This document shows positions 42,003 to 49,154 of a stretch of DNA of 64,000 nucleotides, piece by piece. A program made the position numbers and the translations under genes. The stretch lies in NCBI GenBank assembly GCA_963650165.1, contig CAVJKX010000001.1, forward strand, positions 62,001-126,000. Reading direction: 5' to 3'. How positions within the stretch are numbered: position 1 is the stretch's first letter; every line of letters begins with the position of its first letter. A model generated the notes under the pieces. That model was not told the origin of the DNA. It saw only the letters and a program-made list of their open reading frames with translations, and did not search any database. This DNA is from F23-B02 sp963650165. Its GTDB lineage: Bacteria > Bacillota > Clostridia > Oscillospirales > Oscillospiraceae.

Positions 42003-42983
42003 ATGAATTATGTAGTGGTCGATTTAGAGTGGAATCAGGCAATGAGCTCGAAATCCTCCGTATTCAACAAGCTCCCGATAAAGCTCAGGGGCGAAATTAT
42101 TGAGATCGGCGCAGTTAAGCTCACGGAGGACATGCAGCCCGCCGAGGAGTTTACGATAGATGTAAAGCCCGTTTATTTCAAAAGGATGCATTATAAGGTC
42201 AAAAAGCTCACCGGCTTTGACAAGGAGCGCCTTGCCCTCGGACACAGCTTTCCCGATGCCTTCGAGCAGTTTAAGCAGTGGTGCGGCGAGGACGTCACCT
42301 TCCTCACCTGGGGCTGCGACGACCGAGGCATCATGGAGCAGAATATTATAATCCACGATCTCGACTGGGACTGGATAAGCTCCTGGATCAATCTGCAGCT
42401 GATTTATAATATGCAGACGGACGGCGACAAAAATCAGAAGTCGCTGGCTACGGCGATGGAGCACTTTGACATTGAGCAGACGCGCGTTGCGCACGATGCG
42501 CTGGGCGATGCGTACAATACTGCGCTCGTGTGCTCGAAGCTCGACATGGCGCTCGGGCTTGCGCAGTATGAGGAGGCCTCGCGTATGCTCTGCACGAGGG
42601 CAAGGCACGATAATGCGGGCGACAGCGTCCCCGATGCGCTTGAGCATCTGGTATTCCCCGGCTACGTCTCAAAGGCCGAGGCCTTTGCCGACGAAAAGCT
42701 CACCAAGGTCCCCTGCCCCAAATGTCGGGGTGCGCTTGAGGCTCACCGCTGGATCAATCAGGGCGATCAGCGCTATATGAACATACTCAGCTGCCCGGAC
42801 TGCGGCAATTTCCTCGTGCGGCTCAAGTTCCGCAAGCAGGAGGATAATTCATGGTCGGCAAACCGGCTCGTTTATAATGCCGACGACGGTATGATCGATT
42901 TTTACCGCAGCAAGGCCGCGCTCTCGCGCCGCCGCGGCCGCGGACACTCGAAGAAGAAAAACCGCCCGGCTTCAAAGCAGTAA
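42003..42983 (+). CDS. DEDDh 3'-5' exonuclease with zinc ribbon and basic tail
   Basis: 326 aa from ATG 42003 (a GTG at 41997 adds two residues). ExoI DLEW and ExoIII HDALGDAYNT give the DEDDh set, with a middle Asp in WGCDDRG. The exonuclease part ends near residue 180. A CPKC/CPDC zinc ribbon follows (about residues 240-275), then an Arg/Lys-rich tail (SRRRGRGHSKKKN). The nuclease domain resembles KapD-type RNA exonucleases. Substrate is not known; the tail suggests RNA or ribosome binding (inference). Confidence 0.8.
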   Translation: MNYVVVDLEWNQAMSSKSSVFNKLPIKLRGEIIEIGAVKLTEDMQPAEEFTIDVKPVYFKRMHYKVKKLTGFDKERLALGHSFPDAFEQFKQWCGEDVTFLTWGCDDRGIMEQNIIIHDLDWDWISSWINLQLIYNMQTDGDKNQKSLATAMEHFDIEQTRVAHDALGDAYNTALVCSKLDMALGLAQYEEASRMLCTRARHDNAGDSVPDALEHLVFPGYVSKAEAFADEKLTKVPCPKCRGALEAHRWINQGDQRYMNILSCPDCGNFLVRLKFRKQEDNSWSANRLVYNADDGMIDFYRSKAALSRRRGRGHSKKKNRPASKQ

Positions 42984-42994
42984 ATACTAAAGTA

Positions 42995-43021
42995 AAATCC
43001 CCGACCTGCGGTCGGGGATTT
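42995..43021. terminator. Bidirectional terminator
   Basis: AAATCCCCGACC, loop TGC, GGTCGGGGATTT. It lies between the plus exonuclease and the minus hexapeptide gene, both ending here. The U-run is short. Confidence 0.7.
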
Positions 43022-43024
43022 AGT

Positions 43025-43684
43025 TTATTTGCGGATGACTATATCGTCCTTTGATTTGTATATCCCGCCCTCGGGGATCACTCCGCGCACACAGGAGGTC
43101 GGATAGACGCTTGCGCGGCGGCCGAGCACCGTTCCGGGATTCAAGACGCTGTTGCATCCGATCTCGACGCAGTCGCCGAGGAACGCGCCGACCTTCTTGC
43201 GGCCGGTCCCGATCAGCTCATCGCCGTTTTTTATAACGACAAGGGTCTTGTCGCTCTTGACGTTCGAGGTTATTGAGCCTGCGCCCATGTGCGCCTTATA
43301 GCCGAGGACAGAGTCGCCGACATAGTTATAGTGCGGGGTCTGCACATTGTCAAACAGCACGACGTTTTTAAGCTCGGTTGAGTTTCCGACGACGGCGTTT
43401 TTGCCGACTATCGCGCTGCCGCGGATAAATGCGCAGTGGCGCACCTGCGCGCCGTGATCGATGATGCAGGGCGCTCCGATGTACGCCGAGGGGAACACCT
43501 CCGCGTCACGCGCTATCCACACGTTCTCGCCGCGCTTTTCGTACTCGTCCTCCGGCAGGGTATTGCCGAGGGAAATAATAAAGTCCGAGATATCGCCAAG
43601 CACCTCCCAGGGGTAGGTCTTACCCTCAAAAAGCGGAGCCGCTATCGTTTTGCTCAGATCGAGCAGATCGTTTATCGTATACAT
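43025..43684 (-). CDS. Hexapeptide-repeat (left-handed beta-helix) transferase-like protein
   Basis: 219 aa. A helical N-terminus (residues 1-45) is followed by a left-handed beta-helix with repeated hexads (EVFPSAYIGAPCII, GSAIVGKNAVVGNSTEL, SVLGYKAHMGAGSITSNVKSD). This resembles the acetyltransferase half of GlmU-type sugar nucleotidyltransferases, without the nucleotidyl domain. It is one base downstream of glmM. The acyl substrate is not known; amino-sugar acetylation is inferred from the neighbours. Confidence 0.75.
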   Translation of the reverse strand: MYTINDLLDLSKTIAAPLFEGKTYPWEVLGDISDFIISLGNTLPEDEYEKRGENVWIARDAEVFPSAYIGAPCIIDHGAQVRHCAFIRGSAIVGKNAVVGNSTELKNVVLFDNVQTPHYNYVGDSVLGYKAHMGAGSITSNVKSDKTLVVIKNGDELIGTGRKKVGAFLGDCVEIGCNSVLNPGTVLGRRASVYPTSCVRGVIPEGGIYKSKDDIVIRK

Positions 43685-43685
43685 G

Positions 43686-45050
43686 TCACTTCACCTTGAT
43701 AAGTCTGCCGCTGCGGCGCATGGCGTCGATGATATAGTCAACGCACTCGGCGCATTTTGCGTCAGTAGTCGCCTCTGCCATGACGCGCAGGACGGGCTCG
43801 GTGCCGCTCTTGCGCAGGAGGATACGTCCTTCGTCGCCGAGCTCGGCCTCCATATCGGCAACGGCCTTCTTGACCTCGTCGCAGGCAAGCGTCTCGTCCT
43901 TATCGGTGACGACGACGTTTTTGAGAAGCTGCGGATACATTACGACGGGAGCCGCGAGCGCCGAAAGCGGCTGCTTGCTCTCGCACATGGCTTCCATGAT
44001 CTTGATGGCGGTCAGTATGCCGTCGCCGGAGTTTGCAAGTCGGCCGAAAATGATGTGGCCGGACTGCTCACCGCCGAGAATATAGCCGTTTGCGCGCATG
44101 TTTTCGGCAACATACTTATCGCCGACGGCGGTTTTTTCATAGCCGACGCCGATCGCGTCAAGGGCCTTGTACAGTCCCATATTGCTCATGACCGTGGTCA
44201 CTATCTTCTTCTCGCCGAGTATGCCGCTGTCCTTCATATATTTGCCGCAGACATAGAGAATATGATCGCCGGTTATGACATTCCCCTTTTCGTCGACCGC
44301 AAGGCAGCGGTCGGCGTCGCCGTCAAAGGCGAAGCCCACATCGAGCTTGTTGTCGAGAACAAACTTCTGCATCTGCTCAATATGCGTCGAGCCGCAGTTT
44401 ACGTTTATGTTGATGCCGTCGGGATTGTTGGAGATGACATAGGTGTCCGCACCCAGGGCGTCGAAAACGCTTTTTGCCATCATCCAGGTCGAGCCGTTTG
44501 CACAGTCAAGACCGACCTTTTTGCCCTTATACGAGCGCGTTGCAAGCGAAATGAGGAAGCCTATATAGCGGTTGCGGCCGGCGGAGTAATCGACAGTGCG
44601 GCCGATCTTCTCGCCGGTGGCGTAAGGCAGACAGTCCTTCTCGCCGGCGTTTGCGCGGTCGATATAGGCCTCGATCTCGTCGAGCAGATCGTCACCCATT
44701 TTTTCGCCCTTGCCGTTTATGAGCTTGATACCGTTATCGTAATAGGGATTGTGGCTTGCCGAGATCATGATGCCGCAGTCGAAATCATCGGTGCGCACGA
44801 CATAGGAAACGCTCGGCGTTGTAGTGACGTGAAGCAGATATGCATCCGCGCCCGAGGCCGTCAGACCCGCGCACAGAGCCGACTCGAGCATATAGCTTGA
44901 GCGGCGCGTATCCTTGCCGATGACCACTCTCGCCTTTTTGTCTCTGCCGTAGTACCAGCCGAGGTAGCGGCCTATCTCAAACGCGTGCATGACCGTCAGA
45001 TCGACGTTTGCCTCACCTCTGAAGCCGTCGGTTCCGAAATATTTACCCAT
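43686..45050 (-). CDS. glmM: Phosphoglucosamine mutase
   Basis: 454 aa. It has the active phosphoserine Ser99 in MISASHNPYYDNG, metal site DGDADR and C-terminal RKSGTEPVLRVM phosphate loop. It interconverts glucosamine-6-P and glucosamine-1-P for UDP-GlcNAc. It is unusually separated from cdaA-cdaR (3 kb) and placed with nagB. 15 bases after nagB. Confidence 0.93.
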   Translation of the reverse strand: MGKYFGTDGFRGEANVDLTVMHAFEIGRYLGWYYGRDKKARVVIGKDTRRSSYMLESALCAGLTASGADAYLLHVTTTPSVSYVVRTDDFDCGIMISASHNPYYDNGIKLINGKGEKMGDDLLDEIEAYIDRANAGEKDCLPYATGEKIGRTVDYSAGRNRYIGFLISLATRSYKGKKVGLDCANGSTWMMAKSVFDALGADTYVISNNPDGININVNCGSTHIEQMQKFVLDNKLDVGFAFDGDADRCLAVDEKGNVITGDHILYVCGKYMKDSGILGEKKIVTTVMSNMGLYKALDAIGVGYEKTAVGDKYVAENMRANGYILGGEQSGHIIFGRLANSGDGILTAIKIMEAMCESKQPLSALAAPVVMYPQLLKNVVVTDKDETLACDEVKKAVADMEAELGDEGRILLRKSGTEPVLRVMAEATTDAKCAECVDYIIDAMRRSGRLIKVK

Positions 45051-45065
45051 TTTATTCTCCTTGGT

Positions 45066-45758
45066 TTATTTTATCTTTTCAGCCGCTTCATCGTCGAGCA
45101 GAAGCGTCATGTTCATATGCATCTGAAGCATCGCCGCCGGAACATAGGTCGAGGTCTTGCCGTAGACGAGCTGATGAATTATCTCCGCCTTTTCGCTGCC
45201 GAAGGCGACGAGAATGACGTTTTTGGCATCGCACAGAGTTTTGAGCCCCATGGTGACGGCCTTGTCGGGAACATTCTCCGCGCCGCCGAAAAGCTCTGCG
45301 TTCGACTGCTTTGTCTTATCGGTCAAAAGCACCTCGTGCGTATGGGAATCGTATGGCGTTGCAGGCTCGTTGAAGCCGATATGCCCGTTGAGCCCGATAC
45401 CGAGCACGGCAAGCTCAAGGCCGCCGCAGGACGCAATAAGTGCGTCATATTCCTCTGCATTGTCAATGGTCGGCGTGTGTATCTTCGTGATGCCCGCTTT
45501 GGAGTAGAGCTCCTCGCCGAGGCGGTACGCGCAGGAGCGCTTATCGTCCTTTGCAAGGCCCTCGTATTCGCAGACCGTGAACGCACTGCACTCACCGAGC
45601 TCCTTTACGTCAATGCCGGCAAGGCTTTCATACACACGTCCCGTTGCTCTTCCGGCCGCAAATGCCATGGCACAGCCGGGGCGCTCCTTTGCGTGCTGCG
45701 CGATCATTTCCGCAGCAACCGCACTGATTTTTTCCGCACTGTCGATTATGATCTTCAC
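45066..45758 (-). CDS. nagB: Glucosamine-6-phosphate deaminase
   Basis: 230 aa. It contains AFAAGRATGRVYE at the phosphate site and LGIGLNGHIGFNEP, the active-site motif. It deaminates glucosamine-6-P to fructose-6-P; the reverse direction is also possible. GTG start with a purine-rich SD (AAGGGAAGA) about 7 bases away. It is the first gene of nagB-glmM-hexapeptide; no nagA is visible. Confidence 0.95.
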   Translation of the reverse strand: MKIIIDSAEKISAVAAEMIAQHAKERPGCAMAFAAGRATGRVYESLAGIDVKELGECSAFTVCEYEGLAKDDKRSCAYRLGEELYSKAGITKIHTPTIDNAEEYDALIASCGGLELAVLGIGLNGHIGFNEPATPYDSHTHEVLLTDKTKQSNAELFGGAENVPDKAVTMGLKTLCDAKNVILVAFGSEKAEIIHQLVYGKTSTYVPAAMLQMHMNMTLLLDDEAAEKIK

Positions 45759-45782
45759 AACTGTTCTTCCCTTCCTTATAAT
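45754..45782 (+). promoter_or_regulatory. Promoter of DUF421-DUF4363
   Basis: TTCACA (45754-45759), 17-base spacer, TATAAT (45777-45782). Its -35 lies inside the nagB start region. Confidence 0.55.
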
Positions 45783-45822
45783 TTGTGCGCCTTCGGTAAA
45801 AAATATCAGCGGAGGCGATCAT

Positions 45823-46497
45823 TTGGCTATTATATTCATCCGCACCGTAATATTGTATTTTGCGATACTCGTTTCGATGCGCGCTATGGGCAAGCGTCAG
45901 CTCGGAGAGCTTGAGATCTCCGAGTTCATCGTCGCGGCGCTCATCGCGGATCTTGCCGCAACGCCGCTTCAGGATATCGGCATACCGCTTTTAAACGGAC
46001 TTCTGCCGATCATGATAATGTTCTGCCTTGAGATAATCATTGCCGGGCTGAATATGAAAAGCATAAGGCTGCGCAAATTCACCTACGGCAGGCCCGAGAT
46101 AATAATCCGAAACGGCAGAATAGACAGCGCCGCCATGAGGCGCAACCGCTTTACTCTGGATGAGCTCATGCAGGAGCTGCGCTCACAGGGCTGCGGCGGC
46201 ACATCCGGCGTCGCCTGCGGTGTTCTGGAGACAAACGGACGCCTGAGCATCATCCTCACGCCCGCCGAGCGGCCCGCCACCGCCGCAATGCTCGGCACTG
46301 TGCCGGAGGATACGGGCTATGCGCATATTATTATAAACGACGGCAGGATACTCGACAAGAACCTTGCCCTTCTGGGGCGCGACAGGCGCTGGCTGGATAA
46401 TGAGCTCAGGCGGCGCGGGATAAAAGACGCAGGGGATGTGTACATCCTAACCCTGTCCGAAACCGGAAGCGTTTTCTGCCAGAGCAAGGAGGAATAG
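45823..46497 (+). CDS. DUF421/YetF-like membrane protein
   Basis: 224 aa. TTG start 45823 with GGAGG 7-8 bases upstream; the ATG further upstream in the same frame lies inside nagB antisense and is not used. Three N-terminal membrane helices include RTVILYFAILVSMRAMGKRQLGE, a DUF421 hallmark, followed by a soluble domain with GRPEIIIRNGRID and a C-terminal extension. YetF-type proteins are spore-envelope related in Bacillus. It is followed by DUF4363 after one base, a pair typical of Clostridia. Confidence 0.9.
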   Translation: MAIIFIRTVILYFAILVSMRAMGKRQLGELEISEFIVAALIADLAATPLQDIGIPLLNGLLPIMIMFCLEIIIAGLNMKSIRLRKFTYGRPEIIIRNGRIDSAAMRRNRFTLDELMQELRSQGCGGTSGVACGVLETNGRLSIILTPAERPATAAMLGTVPEDTGYAHIIINDGRILDKNLALLGRDRRWLDNELRRRGIKDAGDVYILTLSETGSVFCQSKEE

Positions 46498-46498
46498 C

Positions 46499-46876
46499 AT
46501 GAAAAAAGAAATTGCTGCGGCGGTACTGCTGCTGCTTTTATTGGCCGGGGTCCTTATAAACATCCGCGTTAACGAGAGCATAGTCTCATCGCTTATGCAG
46601 GAGGTCGATGCAGCCTACGAAAGTCTCGAAGGCGGAGACACGGCCGCAGCCTCGGAGCAGCTTGACCGTGCCATCGGGCACTGGCTCTCGCTCGACGGCT
46701 ATACGCATATTTTCATCCGCCACAGCGAGATAAACTCGACCACCGACACATTTTACGGCTTCAGATCGGACATTTGTGACGGGGCGGATGCCGCTCGCGG
46801 CTCATACGGTCTTTTGAAAGAGACCCTGCGCTCGCTCATGACCATGGAGCAGATAAGCCTCGGCAGTGTTTTTTAG
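46499..46876 (+). CDS. DUF4363 family protein
   Basis: 125 aa. One N-terminal helix (residues 5-22) anchors the protein; the rest is a helical extracytoplasmic domain. It matches DUF4363 by its position behind DUF421 and its general layout (short lipophilic N-terminus, about 120 aa). Function unknown. SD AAGGAGG is 6 bases before ATG. The 3' region 46877-46983 shows only a weak stem (46924-46942) with no U-run. Confidence 0.8.
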   Translation: MKKEIAAAVLLLLLLAGVLINIRVNESIVSSLMQEVDAAYESLEGGDTAAASEQLDRAIGHWLSLDGYTHIFIRHSEINSTTDTFYGFRSDICDGADAARGSYGLLKETLRSLMTMEQISLGSVF

Positions 46877-46983
46877 CATCGCACGGGGGCTGTACTGATA
46901 CGGTTATTGTGCCGCTCCGACCGGCAGCGGCCGATACGCTGCTTATATGCTTATTACGTCAGACCGGCGTCAATAGTTCCGGG

Positions 46984-47002
46984 AAAAGCGGAAAATTTCC
47001 GC
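46984..47002 (-). terminator. Weak terminator after nrdR
   Basis: GCGGAA, ATT, TTCCGC on the minus strand with TTTT after it, 4 bases past the nrdR stop. Confidence 0.5.
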
Positions 47003-47005
47003 AAA

Positions 47006-47464
47006 TTATGATTTGTCGCTCAAAAGCTTTGTGAGCTCGTCCATGAAGGTGTTAATATCCTTAAAGCTGCGGTAGACCGAGGCAAAGCGGACATAGGCTA
47101 CCTCATCGACGAGCTTTATGCGCTTCATAACCATCTCGCCGATATCGACCGTGCTTATCTCGCGCTCCAATGCGCTCTGGAGCTCCTGCTCGATCTCGTC
47201 GGCTATCTTTTCAAGCTGCGAAAGCGTTACGGGGCGCTTTTCGCAGGCTCTTACCATGCCGTTTATGAGCTTGACCCTGTCAAACTGCTGGCGCGAACCG
47301 TCGCGCTTTACGACGACGAGGGGCAGATGCTCTATCGTCTCATAGGTCGTGAAGCGCTTCTGGCATGCAAGACATTCCCTGCGGCGGCGGATGGTCGTGC
47401 CCTCCTCTGCCGGACGGGAGTCGATGACCTTGCTCTCAAGAAATCCGCAAAACGGACATTTCAT
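47006..47464 (-). CDS. nrdR: NrdR transcriptional repressor
   Basis: 152 aa. N-terminal zinc ribbon CPFCG (Cys3, Cys6) and CLAC (Cys31, Cys34) followed by the ATP-cone domain (VVKRDGSRQQFDRVKLING). It represses ribonucleotide reductase genes in response to ATP/dATP. No nrd genes are in the window. Its own promoter spacer contains an NrdR-like palindrome (47508-47523). Confidence 0.97.
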   Translation of the reverse strand: MKCPFCGFLESKVIDSRPAEEGTTIRRRRECLACQKRFTTYETIEHLPLVVVKRDGSRQQFDRVKLINGMVRACEKRPVTLSQLEKIADEIEQELQSALEREISTVDIGEMVMKRIKLVDEVAYVRFASVYRSFKDINTFMDELTKLLSDKS

Positions 47465-47501
47465 ATATTTATCCTCCGAATAATCAATATTCTGAAATAA
47501 G

Positions 47502-47530
47502 ATTATAACACAATATGTTGTATATTGCCA
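47502..47530 (-). promoter_or_regulatory. nrdR promoter with NrdR-like box in the spacer
   Basis: Minus strand: -35 TGGCAA (47525-47530), 17 bases, -10 TATAAT (47502-47507). The spacer (47508-47523) reads ACACAATATGTTGTAT, which agrees with a symmetric NrdR-box style sequence at about 12 of 16 positions (consensus from memory). A second box at the usual two- to three-turn spacing was not seen. Confidence 0.55.
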
Positions 47531-47536
47531 CTGTTT

Positions 47537-48115
47537 TTAAAACGAACGCGAAAGGAAGTCCTCCCGGCTCATAAGTGCATTGAGTACCGGCAGGAGCGCC
47601 TGAGCCGTCATTTTCCGCGGAAGCGACATGGACGCGAGAAGCCGAGCGCGCTTTGCGGCGCTGTCAGGCTTTCCGGTAAGTCCCGCGGCGTACATATCGG
47701 CCATGCTTATACCGCCCGACGGCTGCGTTTCCTCCCCGTCGATCGTGGCTCCGCAGCGGCGCAGAGCCTGCATGATGACCTCCGCGCTCATGCCCTCGAC
47801 GCCGAGCTTCCCCTCCTTCGAGGCTCTGCTCTTTCTCCTCTCCTTGCCGAATATCTCCGGCATGTAGGCATGCTTTAAAAGCTTCGGATCCACACAGCCC
47901 TTTACGAAGTTTCGGATAACGAGCCCGGCCCCGTCGGGGTCGGTCATGACTATCATACCGCGCTTTTCGGCAAGAGTCCGAAGAAGCCGCTGCTTTTCCT
48001 TATCGTTAAATACGCTGAAGCCGCCGGTTTCTATTATCACTGCGTCAACTACCTGCGAGAGCGTATTTTTGTCGTATCTGCCCTCGACGACGATGACCTC
48101 GGAAACTCTATGCAT
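47537..48115 (-). CDS. rnmV: Ribonuclease M5
   Basis: 192 aa from ATG 48115 (AGGTGAT SD). The TOPRIM motifs EVIVVEGRYDKN and VMTDPDGAG are present; the C-terminal domain holds RKSRASKEGKLGVEGMS. It matures 5S rRNA. It overlaps the holA stop by 8 bases. The common tatD-rnmV-rsmA context is absent. Confidence 0.94.
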   Translation of the reverse strand: MHRVSEVIVVEGRYDKNTLSQVVDAVIIETGGFSVFNDKEKQRLLRTLAEKRGMIVMTDPDGAGLVIRNFVKGCVDPKLLKHAYMPEIFGKERRKSRASKEGKLGVEGMSAEVIMQALRRCGATIDGEETQPSGGISMADMYAAGLTGKPDSAAKRARLLASMSLPRKMTAQALLPVLNALMSREDFLSRSF

Positions 48116-49154
48116 CGGTATCACCTGCCGCAATGCGCATGACGCATTCCTTTAAAAGCTCCGCAGGCTCCGTTCTGCTGCTTTTCATGGCATAGTCCGT
48201 GTCGGCGCACAGCTCGACGGCGCGGCGTATCTGAGCCGTTGAAAAGCGCCTTGACGCGGCAAGCAGCCTGTTTGCGATAAAATCATAGCGAAGGCCGAGC
48301 GCTTTCATGAGATAGTCCTTTGTCAGGCCGTTATCTATTGCGACCCGCGCGGCGTACATTTTGCGCATCTGCCCTCCGACTATGGCAAGTATCATTGTCG
48401 GCTCGTTATTCTTATCGGACAGCAGCTCACCCAAAAGGCGCATGGCGGCGTTATTTTCGCCCTTGGCCAGCGCCTCGGTCATGTCAAACACCACGGCCTC
48501 GGGTATGTGATGCGCAACGGCGTCAACATCGGCCTCGGTGACTCTGTCGCCCTTCGTGTACGACGCCACCTTGTTTATCTCGGGTATGAGCCCGTTCATC
48601 AGCTCGCCGCTGACGTTTATAAGGCGCTGCACGGCGTTGAGCTCTATGCCCTTGCCCTCGGCGGCAAAGCGGCGGATTATCCATTTGATGAGTATATCTC
48701 CGCCCTGCGCGGTGACGCATATCTCCCTGCCGCATTTGAGAATTGTTTTGTACGCCTTCAGGCGCTTATCCGGTTCAAAGCCGACAGGGGCCATGAACAC
48801 CACCGTGCAGTAATCGGGAATATCGGAGAGGATGCCGCATATCTCGTCCGAGTCGCGCAGCTTATTTATATCAATTCCGCGTATCTCGACAAGGCTGCGT
48901 TCTGACAAGAACGGCACGCTGTCGATGGCCTCGCGGAGCGTGAGCGCCGAAAAGTCGCGCTCGTCAAGCCTGCGGTAGCTGAAATCGTCTGCCTCGCTTG
49001 TTATGCAAAGCTTTTTTATCTCCTCAAAGAACCTGTCGGCAAGATAATCCTCCGGCCCCCAGATGAGATACAGCCCGGCCGGGCCTTCGGCGCGGAGCGC
49101 GTTCACGCTTGCGTTGTAGTTGAATTTTTCTTCACGTTTCGTTTTCTTAGCCAT
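48108..49154 (-). CDS. holA: DNA polymerase III delta subunit
   Basis: 348 aa. LYLIWGPEDYLADRFFEEI at the N-terminus, then VVFMAPVGFEPDKRLKAY, and a helical C-terminus (VVGGQMRKMYAARVA-like). It opens the sliding clamp. It starts directly behind the comEC stop (comEC-holA order, conserved in Firmicutes). Confidence 0.94.
   Translation of the reverse strand: MAKKTKREEKFNYNASVNALRAEGPAGLYLIWGPEDYLADRFFEEIKKLCITSEADDFSYRRLDERDFSALTLREAIDSVPFLSERSLVEIRGIDINKLRDSDEICGILSDIPDYCTVVFMAPVGFEPDKRLKAYKTILKCGREICVTAQGGDILIKWIIRRFAAEGKGIELNAVQRLINVSGELMNGLIPEINKVASYTKGDRVTEADVDAVAHHIPEAVVFDMTEALAKGENNAAMRLLGELLSDKNNEPTMILAIVGGQMRKMYAARVAIDNGLTKDYLMKALGLRYDFIANRLLAASRRFSTAQIRRAVELCADTDYAMKSSRTEPAELLKECVMRIAAGDTDA

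Noticed and set aside
45577..45822. Upstream extension of the DUF421 gene
   Set aside because: It lies antisense to nagB and shows no membrane pattern; TTG at 45823 has a strong SD.
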